Shown here piece by piece: positions 23,707 through 35,941 of a DNA stretch of 64,000 bases (within the stretch, counting starts at the first letter, position 1; each line of letters opens with the position of its first letter). The translations under genes were made by a program, and so were the position numbers. Source of the DNA: Pseudofabraea citricarpa. Taxonomy: Eukaryota; Ascomycota; Leotiomycetes; Helotiales; Dermateaceae. The notes beneath the pieces are model-generated. The model was not told the DNA's origin, did not search any database, and worked only from the letters and a program-made list of their open reading frames with translations. Location of the stretch: assembly GCA_029641185.1 (NCBI GenBank), contig JAPWGK010000001.1:2802501-2866500 (forward strand), read 5' to 3'.

Positions 23707-26700
23707 CTTGAAAAACTGTTTCCAACAGCTCCCAGAGATTTGTTTGGTGAAGCTGTGGCAGCAACAGCTTGATATCTTGCTGCTGAGATTGCAGTTTGCC
23801 CCAAAGGCACAATGTTCGAGTGGGATAGGTCTTCCACTGAGGGGTAGGCAGAGACAGAGAAGACAAAGAAGTAGAGTCTCGACTCAAAGTAGTCGTAATT
23901 GGTAATTCCAGGGTTGAAAGGATTGTCTGATGAGTTTATCCACAAGTGTAGAGAGATTGTGGGAAGGAAAGACATGTTTGAAAATGTCCTGGTTATTTAT
24001 AAAAAGGTTGTGTTCAAGAGGCAATTGAGGAGATTCTCAATAACCCTCAATACCAGTAGAGAGGTGCATCAGAACGGTCATAGCAGAAGGCCTGTCAATA
24101 GCCATCGCGACCAGCCTCAATCAGCACCAATAGTGATTCAGCGGGTCGGCCCCTGATTGAGGAGAGGCGGCTATTGAGATGGGGTAATTGAGATCCAGCA
24201 TGTATCATATTTCTTTTGAAGAAAGCTGACAAGTATTGAGGAGTTGTGTTGTGGCCCGACAGTAGCTCATTTCCTATTGAGGATCCTATTGAGCACCAAA
24301 TCGGGATTAGGCGAGGGGGCGAGCTACGCGAGACAGCCGCAACCATGACTGAAGATGGCGACAAGAACATGACAGAAATCCAGGTTCTGGTCAGAAAGGC
24401 GTAGAAGAAGATGAAATGCAAGCTGTTGCGTATGTCCATCAGCCTGCTTCGGTTGGTTGTTCCTGTCGTGGGATGTGACAAGGAGGGTGCTCGCTCTTTC
24501 GCCGGAGTTTGCCTCTACCATCTCAGGGCGAGACTTGCACATTTGTCACGCCCAGGCTGTTCGAAAGACATGCAACATATCTTGAGGTCTCACAACAGGT
24601 GTATAGGCTGGTGCCGTGCGCTTCCATGACTCTAGTCCTGCCTGCTAACTGCTGTTGGAGCAGTGCCAAACCCGAGAAGCGTTCCTTGCGCGCGACGGGC
24701 CGTATGCATGGCCGTGACAAAGAAAAAATGTGCAGGGCTGTAGATATCAAGCTGCTAATAATGCTTGGTGCCGTGGGAAAAGTTGTCCAGACTCTTGGCT
24801 ATTGTCCAGCTCAACTTGAATGCTGATCACCTTCGAGTCAATGTAACGAATAATGCTGTGCATGCTGAAAGCAAGGGAAATTGATTCAACGCTGAGTTGT
24901 ATATCGGTATGTCAGTATGTCGGTATATCCCAATCATTTTGACGGACTTCTGTGCTTTCGAGTTCGTGCGCCAGATGGTAGAGTAGAGCCAAAGGGTCCC
25001 AAAGGATGCAGCCACGTGATCTAGGCACATAATAATTACTGGCACAAGTTCGTTGCATGACGGACTTTCTACTTTATTCAAAACAAGCACAACTACTGCT
25101 CCTATTCTATGAGCATGATGAACCAGAATTCTTTTAGTCGAATTCTGGACCTCACTCGAGAATGACTTCTTAGTACAAACACGTGACATACATTCACTTG
25201 CAAGCAATGAATGGGTCAAAGTTGGCTCTGTATCATCGCCACCTCAAGCAAAGCAGGGAGTAGCTTAAGAGAGGTCAATTGCCTGATATTTCAATCTCCC
25301 CTTACACGTCATCACAGGCATGACGAAATAAGGCCGAAAAAGCATTCGTTAATCTCCCCAAGCCCAACAGGCATAACCATATACCTTGAACGAGAATTCA
25401 GAAACAAAATCAAATGACATTCTATGTTAAGAGACAACGAAACAAGGTCAATATATCTCTTTCCTCCCTCGATCTCGCGGTGGGATAATTAAACCGCGTT
25501 CTATAGACCAAAAGCCACCGAGTAAGCGAGGACTTTCTTTCATTCTTTCGTTCGTGACAAGGCCCGATATGAAGTGATCTAATCTGATCTGGCAAATGCA
25601 TTAAAATCTTGCCATATTCTCATATAGAGTGATAGAGAGCTGCAGGGTCAGGTATGTATCGATCGATCGCAGTTACTATTCTTAGGTCGAAAAGTGCACA
25701 GGTACGTATCATTGCATGTAAGTACCGGCGGTACTGCTGTACTGTGCTATACACAAGACAAAATCCACCGTCCACCAGAAGGAATGAATGAATGAACGAA
25801 TTAATGGACCAAGATGCAAAACATAGAACATGGCATAACATGACATGGCAGGTGCACCGGTAAAGCATCCCTTATAATTAAACCCAGACTTAAGGTTTGT
25901 CTGTTCTCTTCTCGCCAGCTCACGACATGGCAATCTTAAATTTAGATGCAAAATCACCTACTATATCTCGAACAGATGGATTATGAACAAGAGAACAAGG
26001 TACCAATCTCCCTATCTAGTGTATCTCCACCGATCGATTTATCAAAGAAGAAAAGGAGAGAGGGATACCCCAAGACGGAATCGGGAAGATCTGACCAAGA
26101 GTCCAAGACCGGTAGCTAGGCAGGCACAGCCCGCACCCGCACTGGCACTGGCACCCAAGAAGCAAGGAATCCATCCTTCCCAACTCCTTTTCCTCCCTCG
26201 CACCACTTGCTTGCTTTACTCAGCCTTATATGACCATAGAGACCCGACAGCCAAAGCCGAAGCCGAAGGAAAAAGGAAAGGCAAGGAGCAGGAAATACTG
26301 TACAGTATATGCGCGATCCTATTTTTAAGCTTATATCCATCCACCCGTCCCATGCGGCGCGCCAATCTGGGAACTAGACTAAAGTAGACCAAGGAAGGAT
26401 GGAACCGGAACTTAGTAGGTGGGGGTTCGCGTATTCGATAGATGGATAGATGGATAGATAGACAGAAGCTAAGATGTAGCTCGAAATAACCAACGAACGA
26501 ACGAACGGTGGAAGGATTGAGAGTTCCCCCGTTCCCCGTTCCCCGTTCTCCGTCTCTCTGTTCCTCGTTCTTACATCCCTCTACTATCAAGATCGGATCA
26601 GGTCAAGGTCCAGGTCGGCGACTTGGGAGGGGTGGGGGGGCTTTTCTTAAGCTTAGATGCTTAAACATAAACACTTTACTTCCAACAGAGAGAGAGTATG

Positions 26701-27704
26701 TGTGTGGCGAGTGGTGTGAGGGTGAGGTGGCAGTTCAATTAAAGCTTGCAAGGCAAGGAAGGCACCCAGGGAGGGTATAGTAGCATGTAGCTAATGCACA
26801 ACACACATACCATACAGGACATGAGAGGAGAGGAGAGGAGAGGATGCAGATCCCTGAAGATCGGGATCTGGTGGTTCCTGTCTGAGATAGATGGACGGGA
26901 CATCGGAGAGATATATAATTAAACTGTCTGGACTAAATAACAAAAAGGCTTATGGCGATCAAGCTTTCCTTCCCATCCTCACTGATTAAGCTCACGACCA
27001 AAGCCAAAGACCAAGAGGAAGAGCGAAGAACGAGAGAAAGAGATGAAATTAATAACAGGAAAATAAAAAAATGTAAAGAAATAAAAAAGGGGGCTTGTAA
27101 ACTACTATTGCGTGTTTCTCGATCTAGCAAGAAATCCCCGAACTTTCCAATTTGAAGGACCAATCTAATCTAATCTACTCTGCCTCTATCGTCTCTACCC
27201 AGTTCACCTTTCTGTATCGGCGTGCCCCGTCCCGTTCGCAAGCATAGAAGAAAAAAAGCAAAGATAAAGCCCGGAGGCTCTTCCCTCTAAACCCTTCTAA
27301 TCCAGGAACACCGCCGTGATGGCCCACCCAATTCTAAAATCTAGAAGAAGAAAAAACGCAAAATCTTTGATCTATGAAGAAGGCGAGAGAAGCAAAATAC
27401 ACAAAAGGTTCATCCATGAGAGAGGAAACAACAGGATAAATAGCAACAGCAGATGTAGAAGAGATCAAGCTGGCATAGTAAACAAAAAAGTGGAAGATCC
27501 GGGGAAGAGATCTTAGCGAGGGTTATTGAAGTGAAATTTGCTTTGCACAGGTAAAACCAAAGAACCAAACAAGGAAAAACAAAAAAAACCAGACCAACAG
27601 ATCCATCATCATCATCATCAGATGTTCAACATCGTACAAAATTTCCGAACAACAGACACATAACGAGTGGACGTCACGAACACGTTGGCACTTTATTGTT
27701 TTGA
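23707..27704. other. Long gene-free interval upstream of STE3
   Basis: Four kilobases with no supported coding gene on either strand. Composition shifts to purine-rich simple-sequence tracts on the plus strand from 26,400 on: GATA/GATG repeats near 26,440, ACGA near 26,495, TTCCCCG near 26,530, GAGAG near 26,825, and ATC near 27,605. It holds the STE3 promoter at its left end and the 3' flank of the next gene at its right. Possible contents are a large promoter, long UTRs or a noncoding RNA; none can be shown from sequence. Confidence 0.45.
26420..26870. repeat. Cluster of microsatellites
   Basis: Short tandem motifs lie close together: GATA/GATG (26,435-26,460), ACGA (26,495-26,505), CGTTCCC (26,525-26,545), and GAGAG (26,823-26,842). 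All are imperfect and noncoding. Confidence 0.7.
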
Positions 27705-29585
27705 TTATCGTGGCATGTAAGTCGTCTGCGGAAGCGGTGGCCTATCCTCGTCTAAGTAACGCGAGATACTGAAATTTGACTCCCGTGGATAATTGGGCCC
27801 CCTTTGTCCTTGTCCGTATTGGTCTTGATTTGGTGCCAAGTATGCTGGTCCTGGTCCGCCATAATCTTGACGTTGCTGTTGTTGAGGCTGATTCTGCTCT
27901 GGAGTCACGCTCTCAACAAAAGGTGGACGATATGGTGCATATTCAGCCCGAGGAAGTGTGGCATTTGGCGCACCCTGCTGCATATTCGGATTGAACTGCT
28001 CGCCTGCTGGAGCTGGTGGTGTTTGAGCCGTAAGATCACGGGTTCCAGCCGGTTGGCCTTGTGTTGGTGGTGGTGGGGCAGGTCGATACATTGGTGCCTG
28101 TTGATATGTTGGAGCTGGAGGCTTCTGCATCGCTTGGTCGAAATATCCTGCTTGTCCTCCGCCGTTTTGATTGGGTCCCTTTTGCATCGATGGATCAAAA
28201 TATGCTCCTGCTCCTCCTCCATTTTGCAAAGGTGCTGGTACCAATGGAAGTTGAGATGGCGTGAATGCGGGGTTTGGTGTGGAAGTGCCAGTGGAAATCG
28301 GAGGCTTTTGCATTGACGGATCGCTTGAACCCGATGGCGTTGGCCAGTAAGGAGGCGGGGTGAAAGTAGTGTTGCGATAATTGCCCATCGCACTTGGAGG
28401 TGCAGTAGGTGGTGCTGTTGATGGAGGTGCAGTCGTGGGAGGCGTGGTGTTTGCTGAGCCTGGCGGACCATGCTTCTCTGCGTCGCCCTTATGCGCTTCC
28501 TCTTCCTTGGGCTTTTTCTTTGCTGCGATCGCGAACATAACAAAAACGGCAATCATAGCTAGTCAACATGTTAGTTCTAGGACTTGGTCCGATTTAATGC
28601 TTCCATACCAACGAGTGCGATAAAAATTCCCACAATTAGTCCACCAGGTACACTAGATTCTTTCTTCGCCGCTTCGGTACGAGTAGCATCTTGTGTTATG
28701 CTACCTGGCGTGATGAGTGGAAATCCGAAAGCTGCAGTGGTTGAAGTGAGCTAGATTTCAATTAGCTAATGGAGTCCAGCCCTTGTTAATCGCGCCGACA
28801 TACAAATCCTGTAACGGACGAAGCAGCTGCAACTGATGATAGCAGAGAGTTCTGGACGGGCGCAGCAGTGAATGAGAGAGTAGGTGAAGAAGATATTTGA
28901 GATAGTTGAGCCGCGGGGCCAGCAATTGCAGCAGTAGTGAGAGTAGTGGCCACAGAAGATGGTTGAACAGCGGGCCCGGCGATCACAGCAGTAGTGAGAG
29001 TGGATGGCAACGAGCTTTGCACTGCGGGAACCGCAGGCGCAACAGGAGCCGGAGCTACAATCGCTGCAGTAGAAAGAATGGTTGATGCTGATACCGGTAC
29101 TGGTGATGTGCTAGCGACCGCCTAATATCTATGTAAGTGATCAATCCTTCAAGATGGGATCAATAGTGCTCACTGGATTCAAGGTCAATGTAGGCATTAT
29201 TACAGCTGAAGAAGAAGAAGAAATGAGTGTGGGAGCAGGGACTGCCGTCTATTATCCAGTTAGTTGACGGATTCCACCCATGGCACCTCGCCTTGGATTG
29301 ACTGACAGTTGAAGAAATGGTTTGTCGCGTAGTTGGGTAAAATCCTGCTCTGGTTGCTGAGAGAGTTGGGTTATCCTCGTCCGCACTACTTGGACTATCA
29401 ATCTCGTCGGTGAGGTCTTTCGCGCGTTCATCAAGTCCCTCTGCCTTCTCAGACTGTAGTTCCCTTCTTTGACGGCCTCTAAAAAAGCGGCGATGGCGAG
29501 CTCGTAGTGCTGCAGCTTGATTTGGAATTGTTTGGTCGTCCCTCAATGCGACTGTGCCATCTTGACTACGTTTGTCACGTATCAT
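27705..29585 (-). CDS. Single-pass membrane protein with Ser/Thr-rich outer region and Pro/Gln-rich tail
   Basis: Five exons: 29585-29307, 29248-29174, 29121-28804, 28750-28609 and 28558-27705, 555 residues. The N-terminus is basic and charged with no cleavable signal peptide. Next come about 150 residues rich in Ala, Ser, Thr and Val, with internal repeats of a TLTTAxIAGPA unit. A single membrane segment follows (GGLIVGIFIALVAMIAVFV, near residue 260), flanked by KKKP on its inner side. The C-terminal 270 residues are rich in Pro, Gln and Gly, with several FDPSMQK-like repeats. The layout resembles fungal wall-stress-sensor or axial-budding type proteins, but there is no WSC or other known domain. 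The basic segment after the membrane span supports outside/inside orientation. Function unknown. Confidence 0.72.
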
Positions 29586-31433
29586 GGCTGCGGACTGCCT
29601 TTACATTTACGCTGGGCCAGCCCTGCTGTGATAATACGCGTTGTAACCCTCCCGAAAGTGTCTGGATCCAGCAGACAGAAATTAATTAGAATCGAAAATA
29701 TGTATTAAGTTCCAGAACCAGAGAAGGATGTTAAAGTGAAGGAATGGAGGATGGCTCGCGGCTAGAATGGCGGCAGTAACCACGGGCGGATGCCAAGTCC
29801 AAGGGGGCTGGAATCGCTGGATCCCTACGACAAGTAGCGAGATGCCCAAACCTCACACGGCCGTTTTGGTCAGATAGCAGACTGCCACCCGCCGTCGATG
29901 GTTGCCCTCCCAGTCTCCAAACGACGTAGCGCTCGTGTCAACTTGCGCCGTTTGTCGAGTCCTGGCCCATCGCTATTTTTGATGATCGCCAACTGCATCA
30001 CACAAAGGATTCCAATCTTGTTCCAAAGAGATGAACCAGGAGGACCAGCGCCCATGACGGCAGCACTGAGCACTCCGAGATAGGCCAAGAAGCTCCTGCA
30101 GTCCCCACCGCATGTGTTGCTACGAGTTACGGCGTTAGAACAAAAGTCAGAATCTGGTGCGCTGATGGAAAGGCTGTTGTTGCACCGGAGTGTGGCTCGA
30201 CAGTGGTCCCGAGTTTTTGACTGGACGGAGTATTTCTCTCATCCATGCAGAGCAGCGAGCCGGCCTGGGACGAATCACGGTTGCTTCGATTCGATTCATG
30301 AGCCGGGCCTGAGCTGGGGGCTTCATCTGACATCGGCAAATTGGACCTAAATATAGCGGATCTCCAATGCTACTCGACGAGCTCGTGTGAAAAGAGTTCA
30401 AAAGACAGCCACATCTAACATCAAACATGCTCGGGAGTCGGGGAGATCGCCAAACCCGGTGCTGGATGGAGCTAAGCGAAGCATTGATGCTGTTGATGCC
30501 TCTCGCTAAGCCATTGGTAAAACATCTTGGCGACGACCAAAACGTCTTGGGCGTCTCCAGACTCTTGCCCCAGCTGGGGGAGACGTCACAACGTACAAGA
30601 CCAGCGACTGCACTCATCAGTGAAAAGCCTTGGAACTGCTCCATCTTGGAAACAAAGAGGGGCGCCCTTTCTCGTCCTCTGCAGATGACGAATAGGTAGC
30701 CGATGCCAACGCAACTCGCGACAGACTCTTGACTCTCGACTGTCAAGTGCCGGTGCCTCCGCCTGAGATGTTGAGAAACAATGCTGGGGACGGTGGGAGA
30801 CAACCAGGTGTGCGCGATGCCAGAGACTGGCTACTGGGCCGCTGGGTTCTGGTCAAACAGACTCGAGATCGGGTGCTCCACTCTACCATCACTGAAGGCG
30901 AGGACCCCGCGCTCTCCACTTGCGAGATTTCGAGAAGGTCGGCACTGTTCGAGACCCAGTCGCAGCGAGGACCGTGAAGTTGGAGATATCTCGAGTGGGC
31001 TCTCCTGTCGCGCAGAGGTGGCGAGGAGAAGTGTGTAGGAGTGAAGGTCAACAAGAATGCAAGAAGAGATGGGCTGATGTCTTGCGCCTGCAACACGCCA
31101 TTCTCTCTGCACGTGATGGTCGATTTCACCAAGGCCATTTAATGAAGGGGGCCAAGCAGGTCCAATAAGACTTCCAAGAACCCAAGAGATGCCGTTTCCC
31201 TCGTTCTTCTGGGGAATATCCAGATGATAAGATGATGCTTGTGTCCCCCACTTAGTTTTCCTTAGTATTCACAAGAGCTCTTGAGGTTGGGCAGAAAAGC
31301 TTCTTCCAACCGTCATCAGCACATCTCATTGATTGCAACGCTTCTGCCAATTTTCAATATATTATATTCTTTGTCGCATTTCACTCGTAGCAATTATGGG
31401 AAAACATGGCGGGTGCTCAAAACACGTAACTAC
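29586..31433. other. Intergenic, 1.85 kb, no gene supported
   Basis: Base composition is higher in GC than the rest of the non-coding DNA, and many overlapping open frames appear on both strands. None has a recognisable family, consistent frame or intron structure. It should contain the membrane protein promoter and the histidine kinase 3' UTR. Confidence 0.4.
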
Positions 31434-34400
31434 TCAGGTGGCGATCATCTTGCTCTTCTCCATGCTCATCTTCTTCAGCAATTCCCCAATCTTGACAAAG
31501 CTAATGGGCTTCGTCAAAAAGTCATCAAAGCCAATTTCCTCTGCTCTGTCCCGGTCTCTTCGACTAGCTAGCCCGGTAAGAGCAACAATATATGCATTCT
31601 TCTCCATGCTGTCCGCGAATGTTTGCTCTAGGTTTGCATCTTCGCCATCATACGGCGGAGGGCTTCCATTTCCTAAAGCGCTTTGCGAATTGTCAGCGTG
31701 TTGCAGACTTCTTTCGAAACTGCGAATCAGCCGCGTGGCCTCAAAGCCATCCATCTCAGGCATGGTAATGTCCATGAAAATGATATCAAAGGGCTTGCTG
31801 CTAGAATTCCGAACTGCTGCAACTGCTTCAACCCCATTCATTGCTGTGCTTATATTATCACACTTGCGTTTCTGCAGGTAGCGTGTGAGTAGCTGGAGAT
31901 TTAGATCATTGTCGTCGACGGCAAGAATATTTAAAGAAACCTGAGCAGGCTTAGATAGACTTTTTTCCGATATCTGCTTAGGTGTATTTGTGCCGCTTTG
32001 GGTTTCGGTGCTAACATATTTTGTGGATTTTCGAGTTGTTTGTGGAAGTTTGGGCTCAAATCCTGGTGATATATCCTCGAGAGACAATCTCTGGAAGCTG
32101 GCCATTGTCTCAGCGTTCATCTGGTTTTCTGTCCTATCCTTATCTTCTCCCTTGCAACTGTCTTCTTTCCTTTTCTGGTCACCTTTCAAGACCTCTTCTT
32201 CACCTGCTTCATCGATGCTCAGAACGTGATCCGATTTTATCGCATAAGGAGTTGTCAAGAGGGGAACAAATCCATAATCGTTTCGCGCGCTCATAAACTC
32301 CTCAGGGGATGCCAATGGTGTCTGTGTTCCAACATCTTTCCTAGTCTTCGAAGTATCATTTCTGCCTAAATTCTGATCAAACAATGCCAAAATACATCTT
32401 GCAAGTTTGAAGGGTCCGATTGGACTCGATATATGGCCAACATGGTGTGAGCGAGATCTGTCGTCTTGGGGTTTCGCATATGCCATTTCTTCATGCACAA
32501 CAAGCACTCTCTTGGCATCCCATTCCAAGTACGATGCTTGATCAGTAATGACAAGATCAGCGCTTTCGAGATCTTCATTGGTGTTACGGCTGCTCGGCTT
32601 GAAATCGAACCATTCCAAGCAATATTTCTCGATGCATTTCCACACAAAGTCTTTGTGTCGAGATTCCTCGCTGTGCTTGCATCGAACCATGTAAACCGTC
32701 TTGCCAGATGCACGTCTTCGAAGTTCGGTGATATGATAGTCACCCGAGGATGTTAACCGGTTGCCAATTATCGCTTCGTCTAGGTCTTCTGCTGCTTCCA
32801 AAGGTAAATTTACCTCTACATCAGTTCCTACGCCTAGTTCGCTTCGCATATGTATCTTCCCTCCTAACTTGTTTACTATACTCCAACTGTGCTTTGGTCA
32901 GCCTGATGAATCCAGGTGGCTGTAAAAAAATAAAAAATAAAACTTACACAATTGATAGGCCGAGCCCAACACCAGGAGCAAATGTGTCCTCTTGTGCAAA
33001 AGGCTGATATAATTTGCGTTCCATGTACTCTCTGGACATTCCTTTGCCCGAATCTCTAATATGGAGAGAAAGGATCCCACCCGAACAGTTGGCTGTTTTC
33101 GAACATGGGTTGGGATAAGATGCATCTGACTGCTTGACTCGCAGTTCCAACAATATATATCCATTTTTGGTATATTTTTGAGCGTTGCCAAATATATTCA
33201 TCACAATGCGCCGAAGTGCTCCTATTTGGAATTAGCAAGATATTGGCAGCATACTTTGATGGATATGTCATATAAAAATGCCGACGTACCTGCTTGCAAC
33301 TTGTAATCCCAAACACGGCGCTCAACATCTATGATAATCACTACTAGAGATTCGTTGGTAGCTGGAGGCATGTAGACTTCTTGCGAGTATGAGTGTAACG
33401 GCATGCCCTCATCTGAACCTCGATACTCCTTCGCTGCTATCATCCCATTTACAACATCTTCGCATAAAAGCGCCAGATTTGTGACTTGGTACAGTTCATT
33501 CGATATTGCACCTGTACGACTATGAGCCTCATACCAGGGAGAGCTTTCGACAGTGTAAGGACGTACCTTGTTGATTGCCTTTCATCTCGAAGGAATTGAT
33601 CTTAGAATAATCCAGCACATGGTTTATTGTATCCTGAAATGAAGTCAGAGACTGAGGAAAGCAATCAATGCAATATTTATACGCAACAATATTCTTGTCA
33701 TGCTGCGCTCAACGGATGGTATTTAAAAAGACGCGAAGCTTACGAGAAGAGTTCCACCGCATTTCCTGATTGTGGATATAAACTCAACTTGTGACCCATC
33801 CAACTGTGATTCCTGTAAGAAGTCGGCACTTGCAAGTATTCCGTGGAGAGGGCTACGAAATTCATCTAAAGTTTCTGATATTAGCCATGAACTGTGAGAT
33901 AATGTCTGGTTACTAACGAGAGATGCTGCTAATGAAGTCCGACTTCATCTTGTTGGCTGCAATTGCATCAAGTCGGCTAATTTCAACCATGACTGAACTT
34001 GTGAAAGCAGAGAGATATGCGATTTCGGAGTCGACAGTGAATACCGGAACAGCCGATTGGGACCATACAAAGCAAGCTGAGTACCAACGATCTAATCAGT
34101 TATTGTTAGCAAAGACACGGCGGTTGGATCCTACTCATCTTACCACCACCAGCATCCCACAGGGGTAAGAAAATGATTTGACGAGCCTTCGTAAAAATAC
34201 TAGACAACATAGCGGCTTCTGCCTTTTGCTTCTTGATATCTACCGAAGGTACTGAACGTCGTCTTCCAGATTGATTGAGTCTGGCGCGCTCTTCTTGCTC
34301 TTGTATTTGTTCCAACGAAGAGAAGTAGCCCTCTTCATCTATATACCAGACGTTCCCTTTTGGATACGTATTGAGAAGGGTCTGTAAGGTCTTCCCATCT

Positions 34401-35941
34401 AAGACCTTTGTTTCGGGGTCCCATGCGGCAACCTTTGCAGCACTCATGGCTTGAACCTTTGCTGCACGGTATTTGTCGTACGAGCTTCGTACTTGACCTT
34501 GAGAGAGATGCCTATGAGTCTTTGAACGAACTTCTGACAAAGCAAGCTTTGATGTGCTTTCATTAGAGTACTGACGGTCCTTGGGGGCCTGTTTCTCGGA
34601 CTCCATCTGTGCTACATGAGCACCCATGATGGTTGCACTATCATTGTAAGCATCCGTATCGTCTGTATCAGTATACCCAATCGCGGTATCAAGAAAGACA
34701 ACACCGCCCACGTTGAGTTCAAGAGACTCTCGAAGTATTTCGGCGGCATGGTCCAGCGTCGTGCGGATCTGGTCCAAGATTGATGATTCTTCGGTATTGC
34801 CAACGATATTCCCACCAGTGGTTTCTGGACTCTCATGGTCATCTTTTTGCTCGGGTGTTTTTTCAGAAGCCTCCCCAGAATCATGGGGAGCGCTTGGCCC
34901 ACTCAAGTCTGGATCATTCTGTACTTGAATGTCTACATCCTGGGCTGTCGAATCTCGAGATGTTCTTTCTATAAACCTTGCGATGCCCTTACTCATCAGA
35001 GCCACACGACGTCGCTCGGCAGCTTCTCTTTTCATTTCTAAATGCTTCATGATGTTCTTGGAAGTTGTTGCAAGATCTATGGTCGCTTGTCAGCCTCGGA
35101 ATTTTTAGCACGTCGATTTTAGAGACAAACATTTCCTATGTTGCAGTGACAGACCATCACGAGTTTTGTTATCGAAAACAAAAAAAGAGCCAATGTTGAT
35201 GCCGTGATCTGTAGTGATCGGGGTACCAGCATAGAAGCGATATGATGCCAGCGAGCCATCAACAACAGGCAAGGAGGCAAATCGTGCATCCTGGGTCAGG
35301 TCATTCACACAAAAGCACGGATACGGATCATCCTCATTATCAAGAGCTAAGGTATTCTGGTGCTGACAGTAAGCCAGTTGCTGAAGAAATCAAAAGGTGG
35401 CAAGTTACCTCACACAAGCCGCCAGGCGTGCCCACGGAGGCACATCCGAACCACTCGTCAACAAGGGATACATCATCCTCAGCAATACGTTGAGCTCCGC
35501 CTAGGAAAAATTGCTCGCCCCGATCAATTAAACTATCAGAGGTCAAAAGACGTCCTCGTTCTCCGAGACGATAGCACGTTACCTGACCATGGCATGGGCT
35601 CCATTGAGTCGCCATAACGCTGACTCTGCATATGCGCCGAGAGCACCATCATCGTTGAGACTGTCATTGAAGCCTTCATTCGAGCCCGAGATACTCTTCT
35701 TTGGTGCGAAAAATCTACCATCCCGGCAGTGTCAATTTCAAGATTCATGTACATATTCTACCAGGCGGCGGAGGGGAACTTACTTGCGCAGTTCGAGTGC
35801 GCGTTGACTCTCCAGTTGCTCGTGATCTTTGAGGGGCGATGCGGCTTCAGACTCGCAGTTTTGCATGACTTTAACGATGGTCGAGTTGTCCGACGTGCCA
35901 CTATCGAGACTCTGCGAGGCAAACTCTCTGGAGGCGGACAT
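31434..35941 (-). CDS. Hybrid sensor histidine kinase with GAF domain and receiver
   Basis: Eleven exons with total length divisible by three, 1,294 residues. Boundaries, 5' to 3': 35941-35784, 35714-35583, 35532-35409, 35362-35131, 35076-34144, 34091-33918, 33865-33744, 33633-33567, 33511-33290, 33221-32948 and 32880-31434. Domain order: an N-terminal GAF-like sensor (YRFYAGTPITTDHGINIG), a long linker, a HisKA domain with phospho-His motif SHEFRSPLHGIL, then a HATPase domain with N-box RRIVMNIFGNAQKYT and G-boxes RDSGKGMS and GVGLGLSIV. A linker follows, then a receiver with phospho-Asp in FMDITMPEMDG and Lys in FLTKPIS. It should autophosphorylate, pass phosphate to its own receiver and on to an Ypd1-like protein. 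No membrane segment is seen. The His codon is built across the 33918/33865 splice junction. Group assignment among fungal kinases is not attempted. Confidence 0.93.

Noticed and set aside
27804..28316. 170-codon plus-strand frame
   Set aside because: Opposite the Pro/Gln-rich tail of the membrane protein; the translation is Trp/Cys/Leu-rich as expected from antisense of such DNA.
30147..30803. 218-codon minus-strand frame in the 29.6-31.4 kb interval
   Set aside because: Overlapping frames of similar length exist on both strands in this GC-richer patch, with no recognised motif.
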